NCBI GenBank assembly: GCA_002631855.1
Contig: NTLF01000014.1
Span: forward strand, 62,001 to 126,000
DNA length: 64,000 nt
From: Zunongwangia sp. ESRF-bin46
GTDB lineage: Bacteria > Bacteroidota > Bacteroidia > Flavobacteriales > Flavobacteriaceae
Reading direction: 5' to 3'
Below are positions 52,768 to 63,400 of the stretch, piece after piece; the stretch's first letter is position 1; each line of letters starts with the position of its first letter. Both the position numbers and the translations under genes were made by a program. The notes under the pieces are model-generated. The model saw only the letters and a program-made list of their open reading frames with translations. It made no database searches and was not told the DNA's origin.

Positions 52768-55605
52768 ATGTCTGACAAAAAACGCCTGTTCCTTCTAGAT
52801 GCTTACGCTTTAATATTTCGAGGCTACTATGCCTTTATAAAAAACCCACGTATCAACTCAAAAGGGCAAGATACCTCTGCCATTATGGGTTTTACTAATT
52901 CACTGTTCGATGTTATCCGTCGTGAAAAACCAGACCATCTCGCCGTTTGTTTTGATAAGGACGGAAGCAAGGAACGAAAAGAAATGTATCCCGAATACAA
53001 GGCTAATCGTGACGAAACACCAGATGTTATAAGACAATCCATCCCCATTATTAAAGACATTATCAAAGCGATGCACATTCCGTGTGTTGAAATTTCTGGC
53101 ATGGAAGCAGATGATATCATTGGTACGTTGGCAAAACAAGCTGAAAAAGAGAACTACCAAGTATTTATGGTAACACCCGATAAAGATTTTGGGCAATTGG
53201 TTTCAGAAAATATTTTTATGTACCGTCCAGCTAGAATGGGGAACGCCATTGAAATCTGGGGAATTCCTGAAATACAAAAGCGATTTGGCGTAGAGCGCCC
53301 AGAGCAGGTGATTGATTACCTGGGAATGATGGGCGATGCGAGTGACAACATTCCTGGATTACCAGGTGTAGGAGATAAAACTGCTAAAAAATTTATCGCA
53401 AAATATGATTCTATGGAAGGCTTGCTGGAGAACACCGACCAGCTAAAAGGAAAGATGAAAGAAAAAGTAATTGCCAATGCTGAGTTAGGACGGCTTTCTA
53501 GAAAACTGGCCACTATTTTTACTGATTGTGACGTAACATTTAATGAAAAAGACTATGAACTTTCCATGCCTGATTCTGAAAAGGTGCAAGAAATTTTTGA
53601 AGAACTTGAGTTCAGGAGACTTCGTGATCAATTTATAAAGCTTTTTTCTTCGGAAGAAACCCAAGAAGAATCAACTAAAGTATCCAATACTGAAACAGCT
53701 AAAAAAACAGCACAACCTGCTGGAACTGGACAATTTTCATTATTTGGAGGTGATGGAGAAGCATCGGCAGATGTTGAAAAATACAACTCTCGAAAAACCA
53801 TAAAAGACACCGAACATTTTTACCAAACCATTCAACCAGGAATGGGCACTAAGTTGTTTCTTCAGAATTTAATGAAACAAAAAAGTGTGTGCTTCGACAC
53901 GGAAACTACAGGTTTAAACCCTTTAACTGCTGAATTGGTCGGGATTGCTTTTTCATGGGAAACTGGAAAAGGTTTTTATATTCCTTTTCCGGAAGATAAA
54001 GACGAAGCACAAAAAATCATCGAAGAATTACGCCCATTCTTTGAAGCCGAAGACATTGAGAAAATAGGTCAGAATTTAAAATATGATATTAAAGTACTGG
54101 CAAAATATAATGTAGAAGTAAAAGGAAAACTGTTCGATACGATGTTGGCACATTACCTCATCAATCCCGATATGCGCCACAATATGGATGTCTTGGCAGA
54201 AACCTACCTCAACTACACACCCGTTTCGATTACTGAATTGATTGGCAAAAAAGGGAAAAATCAAAAATCGATGCGCGATGTTCCCGTAGAAGACCAAACG
54301 GAATATGCAGTGGAAGATGCTGATATTACACTTCAGTTAAAAGAACATTTTGAAAAAGAATTGGGCGATGCAAACACCCAAGAACTGTTTGATGACATTG
54401 AAATTCCACTACTTCGGGTGTTGGCCGATATGGAATTGGAAGGAATTAAATTAGATAAAGATTATTTAGCGAGCCTTTCCGAAGCACTCAACAACGATAT
54501 TGATCGCCTAGAAAAAGAGATTTATGAAGAAGCGGGAGAAGAATTCAATATTGCTTCACCAAAGCAATTGGGTGATATTCTCTTCGGAAAATTGAAATTG
54601 GTCGATAAACCGAAAAAAACCAAAACCGGACAGTTTTCTACTGCAGAAGATGTGCTTTCCTATTTGGCTAAAGACCATAAAATAATTAGAGATGTATTAG
54701 AATATCGTGGTTTGGCAAAATTAAAGAGCACGTATGTAGACGCATTACCAGAACAAGTTGAAGAAAGCACCGGTCGCGTCCACACCGATTATATGCAAAC
54801 CGTTGCCGCAACTGGGCGATTGAGTAGTAACAACCCGAACCTTCAAAACATCCCAATTAGAACAGAGCGTGGACGCCAAGTAAGAAAGGCTTTTGTTCCT
54901 CGGGATAAAGATTACACCTTGTTGGCTGCAGATTACTCTCAAATTGAACTGCGCATCATCGCCGCTTTAAGCGAAGAAGACACGATGATAGAAGCGTTTA
55001 AAAACGGCGAGGATATTCACGCTTCTACCGCTGCCAAAGTTTTTAACGTCCCAATTGATAAAGTTACTCGCGAACAACGTAGCAATGCTAAAACTGTGAA
55101 TTTTGGGATTATTTACGGCGTTTCTGCCTTCGGATTAAGTAATCAAACCGATTTATCTCGAAAAGAATCGAAGGAATTAATCGACACTTACTACAAAACT
55201 TATCCAAAACTTCGAAATTATATGAGCGAGTTGGTCGATTTTGCCCGTGATAATGGTTATGTACAAACGGTTTTGGGAAGGCGTAGATATTTAAACGGCA
55301 TCAACGGAAGCAACGCCATAGTACGTGGCGCAGCAGAACGAAATGCAGTGAACGCACCTATACAAGGTAGCGCTGCGGACATTATTAAGTTAGCGATGAT
55401 TAATATCCACAAAAAAATTACAGAAGCCAAATACAAAAGTAAAATGTTGCTTCAGGTTCATGATGAATTGGTGTTCGATGTCTACAAACCCGAATTGGAT
55501 GAGCTCCAAAAACTCATTAAAACTGAAATGGAAAACGCCTATACCATGAAAGTTCCCTTAGATGTTGAAATTGGATTGGGTGATAATTGGTTGGAAGCAC
55601 ATTAA
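52768..55605 (+). CDS. polA: DNA polymerase I
   Basis: DNA polymerase I fills gaps and removes RNA primers in replication and repair. All three domains are present in 945 residues. The 5'-3' exonuclease/flap domain (1-290) has DAYALIFRGYYAF and GMEADDIIGTL. The 3'-5' proofreading domain has its metal-binding Asp377 and Glu379 intact in CFDTETTGL, so proofreading is probably active. The family A polymerase domain has DYSQIELRI, KTVNFGIIYG and QVHDELVFD. It is monocistronic, ending with a 4-base tail-to-tail overlap with the minus-strand gene at 55602. Confidence 0.97.
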   Translation: MSDKKRLFLLDAYALIFRGYYAFIKNPRINSKGQDTSAIMGFTNSLFDVIRREKPDHLAVCFDKDGSKERKEMYPEYKANRDETPDVIRQSIPIIKDIIKAMHIPCVEISGMEADDIIGTLAKQAEKENYQVFMVTPDKDFGQLVSENIFMYRPARMGNAIEIWGIPEIQKRFGVERPEQVIDYLGMMGDASDNIPGLPGVGDKTAKKFIAKYDSMEGLLENTDQLKGKMKEKVIANAELGRLSRKLATIFTDCDVTFNEKDYELSMPDSEKVQEIFEELEFRRLRDQFIKLFSSEETQEESTKVSNTETAKKTAQPAGTGQFSLFGGDGEASADVEKYNSRKTIKDTEHFYQTIQPGMGTKLFLQNLMKQKSVCFDTETTGLNPLTAELVGIAFSWETGKGFYIPFPEDKDEAQKIIEELRPFFEAEDIEKIGQNLKYDIKVLAKYNVEVKGKLFDTMLAHYLINPDMRHNMDVLAETYLNYTPVSITELIGKKGKNQKSMRDVPVEDQTEYAVEDADITLQLKEHFEKELGDANTQELFDDIEIPLLRVLADMELEGIKLDKDYLASLSEALNNDIDRLEKEIYEEAGEEFNIASPKQLGDILFGKLKLVDKPKKTKTGQFSTAEDVLSYLAKDHKIIRDVLEYRGLAKLKSTYVDALPEQVEESTGRVHTDYMQTVAATGRLSSNNPNLQNIPIRTERGRQVRKAFVPRDKDYTLLAADYSQIELRIIAALSEEDTMIEAFKNGEDIHASTAAKVFNVPIDKVTREQRSNAKTVNFGIIYGVSAFGLSNQTDLSRKESKELIDTYYKTYPKLRNYMSELVDFARDNGYVQTVLGRRRYLNGINGSNAIVRGAAERNAVNAPIQGSAADIIKLAMINIHKKITEAKYKSKMLLQVHDELVFDVYKPELDELQKLIKTEMENAYTMKVPLDVEIGLGDNWLEAH

Positions 55606-56390
55606 TAACGGTAGGCTTCATAGATTATAACTAGCCCTTCGTCATCACCATCATCCAGATACGAATCTACATTTAAAGTAAAACCATCTGCATTAAAAGA
55701 GGTTAACGTTGCTGATGTAATTCCATATTGTGATGCACTTGTACTTCCATTTTGGTCTGCATATCGCACTCCAATGCAATGACTATCAGAAGCATATCTA
55801 GAAATATCGTTAATCGAATTACCTGATCCCCCAATATATATTACTTGCTGAACTGTGGTTCCATTATCATCTCTAACAAACCCCCTCATACTACCAAAAA
55901 CATTTTCAACCCTATCAACATTATTACCAACCTCATTATCATTATCAAGGTTATTGGCTTCTACATTGGCATAGCCTGTAAATGTAACTTGTCTCGGTTG
56001 AAAAGGTATAGTTGAAACATCAATATTCCCTGCTGCATCCATATTTGAACTATTTATAATAAACGTACCTACATATACACTTGGAGTTGTATCTATTAGT
56101 TGTCTCCATTCAGTTCCATCCCAATAATAAAATCCAGCTGGGGATAATCCTCTTGTGCCATCATTATAAACCAATGTACTTACCACAGGGTCTCCTCCTC
56201 CATCGGGATTTGTAACAGTTGTCACATCACCAGTAGAGGTAAGTGCAACTCTTGGTATTAATATTCCGCTATCTGTAGAAGTAACATCTAGCGCAGCTTC
56301 GGGACTAGTGTTAGAAATTCCAACTTGCGCATTAGCAGAAATTGCTAGGATTAAAAAGCAAGAAATTGTGAGGAGTATTTTTCGAAACAT
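55602..56390 (-). CDS. Exported surface-type protein, unknown function
   Basis: This 262-residue protein has a signal peptide (ISANAQ, cleavage near residue 21) and the same start module as the gene at 50854-52287: QVGISNTSPEAALDV ... GILIPRVALTSTG ... GFYYWDGTEWRQL. The remaining 150 residues look like a beta-sandwich ending near VIIYEAYRY. There are no catalytic motifs. The two related proteins flank polA on the same strand, which suggests insertion or duplication around a housekeeping gene. Its stop overlaps the polA stop. Confidence 0.75.
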   Translation of the reverse strand: MFRKILLTISCFLILAISANAQVGISNTSPEAALDVTSTDSGILIPRVALTSTGDVTTVTNPDGGGDPVVSTLVYNDGTRGLSPAGFYYWDGTEWRQLIDTTPSVYVGTFIINSSNMDAAGNIDVSTIPFQPRQVTFTGYANVEANNLDNDNEVGNNVDRVENVFGSMRGFVRDDNGTTVQQVIYIGGSGNSINDISRYASDSHCIGVRYADQNGSTSASQYGITSATLTSFNADGFTLNVDSYLDDGDDEGLVIIYEAYRY

Positions 56391-56501
56391 AATTAAGGTT
56401 TTTTTGCAAAACTTATAATATGTAACGAAATAACCTACAATATGGTTTTTATTAAGACTTACTTTTCGACAAGCTACTTTTTCTATCTTTAAAAAGCATT
56501 T

Positions 56502-59147
56502 TTACAGTACAAACCGATAGGTTGCCTTAATCAAAAAGGTATTTTGGGGTCGTTTTCTAAATAATTGATTGTCTACAATTTTATTAAAATCGTTCATAGA
56601 ATCACCCAAACCATTGATGTCTTGCGACCATACAAAGAAAACTTCAGAACCTGGAATATATTCCCAACGCAATACTAAATTAGAGCGAAATTGTACAAAT
56701 GCAAAATCTGGGTTTCCAAAAGAATAGTCAGTTATGCCGTCTCGGTTTTCATCTACCAAGTAGCTATCTTCTTCAAAAGATATTTGATTGGCATCATACA
56801 AAGTCACGCGATCACTTAAGCTCTTAGCAATAGGATTATTTACATAATTGAAATTTCTATATTTTCCCCGAGCAATAAAAGGTTGGCCATAATACTGAAT
56901 CGTCAAATTAGGGTTAATCGTATAATTTACCCGAAGCGTTGTACTTATAGTTTCTTGATCAATTTCGCCTGTAACGTAGCGTTTGCCTCCAGCAAATTCT
57001 ACTTGATCTACATATTGCGTTTTATCGGGTCTTGATTCATATTTAGTAGTCATAGAAAGGCTTAAGGCATTTAATGGCTGATAATTAAGCCGAAGTTCAT
57101 ACCGTGTGAAGGAATAATTCTTCTCCGTAGCTTGTCCGTAAACATAACCTACCGTAGTATTGAATTTTTTCCGGCTATCGGTGCCAACATATAAAAAACC
57201 TAAATGATCGCCATTTCTTCTAAATCTTGGTCCTCCGCGCAATTCAGAATTATCAAATCGTGCAGCATTATTTTCAGAACCACCTTCAGCAAACCAATTG
57301 TTTTTAAAATTAACAAAACCTACCAATTGGTAATAAAAACTGTTGTAGTTTCCTTCAAAATCATAATTTAAGGACTGATACGCTCTAATATTTGCTCTTC
57401 TATACCAGCTAGTAGGTTTATTAAAAACACGAGTTGCGCCAGCATACTGATTAATATTATCTGCTTGTCGTAAAAACCCTATATCGTTTAATTCTAATTC
57501 TGGCGACCGCCAAGAACCACCTAAATTATAGCGCCAGTTTCCACCACCGCTTTTTCCATATTCAAATTGCCCACCAGTTCCTGTTAAGGATGTTCTTGTG
57601 CTATCGACTGAAACGTGACTGGCATCTACCCTTTGAAATAAATGAACTATCGAGCGTTGGGTTCTTTCTATTGCCTCTTCACTTCCATTCACCTGACTTA
57701 AAAACGCCTTTCCTTCCACATAATAATTTCTATCATTCCAATTATGTTTAAAATCCAGTCCGCCAGAATATGCATTCTTATGTAAAAAATCTAAATTATC
57801 CTCTAAATTGCGGTTGGTCGCTGTAAATATTCCTCCTATATAGGTGTTTCGATCATTAAAATCTTTTTGTAATCTTCCTACCATATAATTGGTCAATGGT
57901 TCTACTAAGACTTCTTCTTCAGACCCATCTTCGTTTACAACATCGGCATATTCTTTGGCGGTAACACTCTCCAACACCCCTATTGACCATCCATCTTTTG
58001 TTTTTCCACTAAATTTTGCAGCACCTAAAATGGTTGAGTTTTGAGGTTGATCCACATAAGCAGTTGTAGGGCCAAACGCAGAACCCTGTGGACTTCTACC
58101 TATTCTTCGGGAAAAGAATAGATTGTCAGAATTTCCACTAATATTATAATCGAAAATATTTTTGTTCTCTACAAAGAAAGGGCGCCGTTCTTGGAAAAAT
58201 ATCTCAAACCCATCCAAAGCTATGGCTCCCGGGTCGGCATCCACTTGACCAAAGTCTGGATTTATGGTGGCATCTAACGTAAGGTCGTTAGTTATACCGA
58301 TTTTAGCATCCAATCCTGCTGTAAAACGGGTATCACTTCCATCTCTAAAAGGGTTTCCAACTTCTTCTTCGTAGGTGTTTAATTTAGTTAGGGCATAGGG
58401 TTGTATTTCTAACTGTTTTTGCGGTTTTATACCTTTAATTCCGCGTAATTCACCAAACTCACTCACCCAACCCGGTGCATTTACATCTACAGGTTGCCAT
58501 AGGGAACGCTCTTCTTTTCTGAAATATCTTCTAGTAGATTGTATTCCCCAAATTTGTTCCTCTGCATTTCCAAATCGTAACTGACTTAAAGGAATTCGCA
58601 TTTCAGCAGTCCATCCTTCGCTATCAATCTGAGTTTTTACATACCAAATTGGGTTCCAGCTGCCATCCCAATTGTTTCCGTTATTTGAAATAAACTCATC
58701 CCCTTTTACACCCGCAGCTGTGATAGTGAACGAAAAGCCCGTTCTATTGTCATTATAACTATCAATGTTTAATTCTACCCAATCGCCTTCAAAACCATCC
58801 CTACGGGAAAGCCTTTTTACTATTCCCTCCGGTTCAGCATCATAACATCTAAAAGCAACATATAGGTTTTTGGCGTCATAGACTATTTTCATTTTCGTCT
58901 GTTCGGTTGGCGGTGTGCCGTTATCTGGCTGGTTTTCTACATAGTCTGTTGTCCATTCTACTTTGTCCCAAACTTTTTCGTCTATTGTTCCGTCAATTGT
59001 TGGGGCTGCTTCACTGCCAATTGATTGAGTGGTGTAGCTTCTTTTTTTAGAGTTAGTTTCAGTCGTTTCAGGATCTATTTCAGTTTGAGATTGAAGTGAA
59101 ATAGTGGCACATATACTTAGTATGAAGAATAAAAAATTCTTAAGCAT
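56502..59147 (-). CDS. DUF5916 outer-membrane protein with N-terminal CBM9-like domain
   Basis: This 881-residue exported protein has a signal peptide ending near SLQSQ. It has a CBM9-like carbohydrate-binding-type domain (about 45-235, with TIDGTIDEKVWDKVEW and YDAKNLYVAFRCYD) and then a DUF5916 region predicted to form an outer-membrane beta-barrel, ending with aromatic KATYRFVL. The ligand is unknown; the architecture suggests binding of a sugar or a similar small molecule at the cell surface. It is transcribed alone; the gap to the divergent gene at 59285 is 137 bases. Confidence 0.85.
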   Translation of the reverse strand: MLKNFLFFILSICATISLQSQTEIDPETTETNSKKRSYTTQSIGSEAAPTIDGTIDEKVWDKVEWTTDYVENQPDNGTPPTEQTKMKIVYDAKNLYVAFRCYDAEPEGIVKRLSRRDGFEGDWVELNIDSYNDNRTGFSFTITAAGVKGDEFISNNGNNWDGSWNPIWYVKTQIDSEGWTAEMRIPLSQLRFGNAEEQIWGIQSTRRYFRKEERSLWQPVDVNAPGWVSEFGELRGIKGIKPQKQLEIQPYALTKLNTYEEEVGNPFRDGSDTRFTAGLDAKIGITNDLTLDATINPDFGQVDADPGAIALDGFEIFFQERRPFFVENKNIFDYNISGNSDNLFFSRRIGRSPQGSAFGPTTAYVDQPQNSTILGAAKFSGKTKDGWSIGVLESVTAKEYADVVNEDGSEEEVLVEPLTNYMVGRLQKDFNDRNTYIGGIFTATNRNLEDNLDFLHKNAYSGGLDFKHNWNDRNYYVEGKAFLSQVNGSEEAIERTQRSIVHLFQRVDASHVSVDSTRTSLTGTGGQFEYGKSGGGNWRYNLGGSWRSPELELNDIGFLRQADNINQYAGATRVFNKPTSWYRRANIRAYQSLNYDFEGNYNSFYYQLVGFVNFKNNWFAEGGSENNAARFDNSELRGGPRFRRNGDHLGFLYVGTDSRKKFNTTVGYVYGQATEKNYSFTRYELRLNYQPLNALSLSMTTKYESRPDKTQYVDQVEFAGGKRYVTGEIDQETISTTLRVNYTINPNLTIQYYGQPFIARGKYRNFNYVNNPIAKSLSDRVTLYDANQISFEEDSYLVDENRDGITDYSFGNPDFAFVQFRSNLVLRWEYIPGSEVFFVWSQDINGLGDSMNDFNKIVDNQLFRKRPQNTFLIKATYRFVL

Positions 59148-59284
59148 GGTCGGTTAGTTTCTTTAATAGACTTATTCTTCAGTAGAATGTGACACTATTT
59201 TGTTGCTTTAAGGTTTTTTTAACAATTCAGAAATATTAAAATCATCCTCTCAAATATGGTATCTTTAAGGTTTAAAATGTTGCT

Positions 59285-60343
59285 ATGCGAAAACTGATTT
59301 CAAAAAAGAAACCCGCCTACGAAATTACCGATGCCTTGTCCAATTACTTAACCAAACACGGCCGAAACAGTAAGATCACGATTTATTATGACGATTTGCT
59401 CCGGTTTCAAGGTTCGGTTTCCATATACGACAAACACGGGAACGATACACTTTGGATTAGTGTGTATTATTCTGAATTTGAACGTGAAGAAATAGATGCC
59501 AGCTTAAAACGAATGTATTCTATTTTACATTCAGATGGTAGCGATAGTTTATTGCCTTACCTTAGTATAGATAGTATCGATTTTTGCACCTTCGGAAATT
59601 CAAAACCATTTCGTGTTAAGGTTAGAAACATTTTAAACGACAACTATTTATTTCTCTATATTAAAAAAGCCGATGCTTCACGTATTTATGGGCTAGAACT
59701 GGAACATCTGCTTTCACCTAACCATATCAACTTTTTAGTACACGGTAATACGTTGATTGAAGAACACATTTCAGGAATTCCCGGTGATGACTTTATTGAA
59801 AACGAATTGGCGAAATGTTCCGAGCAACAAAAAAAAGAGATTGCCAAAGAGTTTGTAAAATTTAACGAGCGCTGTTTTGTGAGGTTGTTGGGCGATATGC
59901 GTTCATACAATTATGTAATGGTCCTCACCCATGATTTTGATAGAATTCAATATAGAATCCGTGCTATCGATTTTGACCAACAAAGTTATGAAGGCAATGC
60001 CAAGGTTTATAAACCTCAGTTTTTAAAAGAAAATAACGAATTGGTGAAAATGACAATGGGTTTATTGCAAGAAGAATCCATAGAGCAGTACAAACGAGAA
60101 GAACGTTCTTTATTGGCAAAACGAGCTGTAAGTGAACAAAGTCGATTAAAAGAAATCATGGACTGTATGAACAGCGACACGATCTCACCCCCTGAAAAGA
60201 TAAATCAATTAAAAAAAGATCTTTTTAAACTAACAGGCGATGTCAACTTTAAAAAGTCGAAAAACATGGGCGAAATTTTGCAAAGCGCCCTCGATTTTAT
60301 TGTCCGGAATTACAAAAACGAAAACCCATATTATATTTCGTAA
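59285..60343 (+). CDS. Conserved protein of unknown function, possible kinase-like fold
   Basis: I do not recognise a named family for this 352-residue cytoplasmic protein. The segment FVRLLGDMRSYNYVMV, followed about 20 residues later by IRAIDFDQQSY, resembles the catalytic Asp/Asn and metal-binding DFD segments of kinase-like folds (aminoglycoside phosphotransferase or HipA type). No glycine-rich loop is clear, so this is a weak analogy. The C-terminal 100 residues are charged helices. It has no signal peptide and is followed by pyruvate carboxylase after 96 bases. The ATG at 59285 is the only reasonable start. Confidence 0.7.
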   Translation: MRKLISKKKPAYEITDALSNYLTKHGRNSKITIYYDDLLRFQGSVSIYDKHGNDTLWISVYYSEFEREEIDASLKRMYSILHSDGSDSLLPYLSIDSIDFCTFGNSKPFRVKVRNILNDNYLFLYIKKADASRIYGLELEHLLSPNHINFLVHGNTLIEEHISGIPGDDFIENELAKCSEQQKKEIAKEFVKFNERCFVRLLGDMRSYNYVMVLTHDFDRIQYRIRAIDFDQQSYEGNAKVYKPQFLKENNELVKMTMGLLQEESIEQYKREERSLLAKRAVSEQSRLKEIMDCMNSDTISPPEKINQLKKDLFKLTGDVNFKKSKNMGEILQSALDFIVRNYKNENPYYIS

Positions 60344-60439
60344 ATATTTCAGAAAAATCAGTTAAAAATTATTATGCGTGCATAGTATTTTTTATCTTTA
60401 GCAGCATTTTAGTTTTTCAGAAAAAAGTCATACAACATC

Positions 60440-63400
60440 ATGGATATTAAAAAAGTATTAGTTGCCAACCGCGGAGAAATTGCCATACGTGTTTTTAGAG
60501 CGTGTACCGAGATAAATTTAACAACTGTTGCCGTTTACACCTATGAAGACCGCTACTCGCAACATCGTTACAAAGCCGATGAAGCCTACCAAATTGGAAA
60601 GGACGACGAGCCGTTAAAACCTTATTTAAATGGCGATGAAATTATTGCTTTGGCAAAAGCGAAAGGCGTCGATGCCATCCATCCTGGTTATGGTTTTTTA
60701 TCTGAAAATTCTGAATTCGCTCGTAAATGTGCCGAAGCTGGGGTCATATTTATTGGTCCAGATCCAAAAGTAATGGATGCCTTGGGTGATAAAATTACAG
60801 CCAAAAAAATTGCTGAAAAGTGCAAGGTACCAACCATTAAAAGTAACGCAAAAGACCTTACTTCTTTAAAGATTGCCCTTTCTGAAGCTTCAACTATTGG
60901 ATATCCAGTTATGTTGAAAGCTGCTTCAGGTGGCGGTGGTCGTGGCATGCGTATTATAAGAAATGATAACGACTTAAAAAATAATTTTGAGTCTGCTCAA
61001 AGTGAAGCTGGGAATGCCTTTGGCGACGACACCATGTTTTTAGAAAAATATGTAGAAGAACCTAAGCATTTAGAAGTTCAAATCGTCGCCGACAACCACG
61101 GAAATATCCGTCATTTGTACGAGCGTGATTGCTCTGTACAGCGCCGTCATCAAAAAGTGGTTGAAGTGGCTCCTTCTTATAATGTTTCAGAAAAAGTAAA
61201 ACAATCGCTTTACAAATATGCCGTTTCTATTGCCGAAGAAGTAAGCTATAATAATGTAGGGACAGTAGAATTTTTAGTAGATAAAAATGACAATGTGTTC
61301 TTTATCGAGGTAAACCCACGTATTCAGGTAGAACATACAGTTACCGAAATGGTAACGGGAATTGACTTGATTAAATCTCAAATTTTTATTGCCGGTGGTT
61401 ATAAACTTTCGGATAAGCAAATTAAAATTTACGATCAAGACTCGCTTAAAACCTACGGTTTTGCACTGCAATGTAGATTAACGACTGAAGATCCTACCAA
61501 TAATTTTACACCAGATTATGGCACGATTACCACCTACCGAAGTGCTTCGGGGATGGGAATTCGCTTAGATGCTGGAAGTATTTACCAGTCGTACAGTATT
61601 AGTCCTTTTTTCGATTCGATGTTGGTAAAAGTTTCAGCACATGGTAGAACGTTGGATGGCGCAGTCCGGAAAATGGTTAGAGCATTAAAAGAGTTTAGAA
61701 TTCGTGGTGTAAAAACCAATATTCACTTTCTTCAAAATGTCATTCAACACGACACCTTTAAAGAAGGAGCGGCGACGGTTAACTTTATTGGCAATACACC
61801 TTCCTTATTCGATGTAAAATTACCACAAGACAGAACCACAAAAATCACCAATTATTTAGGGGAGGTCATTGTAAACGGAAATCCCGATGTAAAGTTTATT
61901 GACGAGAATAAAAAATTCAGAAATCCTACTATCCCTATTTATAGTCCTGCAGAGAAATTCCCAAAAGGCACAAAAGATATGCTTACCGAAATGGGGCCGG
62001 AAAAATTCTGTGCGTGGCTAAAAGACGAAAAGAAAATACATTATACCGATACGACTATTCGTGATGCGCACCAATCATTGTTGGCAACACGTATGCGAAC
62101 GTACGATATGCTAAAAGTAGCGGAAAGTTATGCTAAAAATCACCCAAACACCTTTAGTATTGAAATGTGGGGCGGCGCTACCTTCGATGTCTGTATGCGC
62201 TTTTTAAACGAAAGTCCGTGGACGCGTTTACGGGAATTAAGGGAGCGCATGCCTAATATTCTATTCCAAATGTTACTTCGAGGCAGTAACGGCGTAGGCT
62301 ACAAAGCCTATCCAGATAACTTAATTGAAAAGTTTGTAGAAAAATCGTGGGAAAACGGTGTGGATCTTTTCAGAATATTCGATTCCTTAAATTGGGTGAA
62401 AGCGATGGAACCGAGCATTAACTATGTTCGAAACAAAACTGACGGAATTGCAGAAGCAGCCATAAGTTATACCGGAGATATTCTAGATCCTGATGAAAGC
62501 AAATACACCCTAAAATACTATACACAACTAGCAAAAGACTTAGAAAATGCCGGTGCGCATATGATTGCCATTAAAGACATGGCCGGTTTATTGAAACCGT
62601 ATGCCGCAACCGAATTGGTTTCAGCTTTAAAAGATACGGTGAACATCCCGTTGCATTTGCACACACACGATACTTCTTCAATCCAATCGGCTACTTATTT
62701 AAAAGCCATTGAAGCGGGTGTAGATGTAGTTGATGTTGCATTGGGTGGTTTATCTGGTTTAACATCGCAGCCTAATTTTAACTCAGTAGTCGAAATGATG
62801 AAACGCCACAAACGCGCTCACGATTATGATATTAAAAAGCTTAATGAATTTTCTAATTATTGGGAAGACACCCGCGAGGTATATTATCCGTTTGAGTCTG
62901 GTCTAAAAGCAGGAACGGCCGAAGTGTATCAACACGAAATACCGGGTGGGCAGTATTCCAATTTACGTCCGCAAGCGGAAGCGCTAGGACTTGCTGATCG
63001 GTTCCACGAAGTGACCAAAATGTATGAGCAGGTAAATGATCTCTTCGGAAATTTGGTAAAAGTAACCCCAAGTAGTAAAGTGGTGGGCGATATGGCCATC
63101 TTTATGGTCACGAACGATTTAACGCCTGAAGATGTGATGCAACGCGGAAATGAAATCTCGTTCCCAGAGTCGGTTATCAATTTCTTTAAAGGTGATTTGG
63201 GGCAACCGTTAGGAGGTTTTCCAAAAGAGCTTCAAAAAATTATTTTAAGAAATGCTGACCCTTACACCGATAGGCCTAACGCACATTTGGAGCCTATTGA
63301 TTTTGATACAGAATATGCTGCGTTCCGTAAAAAATTTCAGAAAGGATTCAGTCGTCCTATTGAATTTGAAGACTTTCTATCCTACAGCTTATACCCACGT

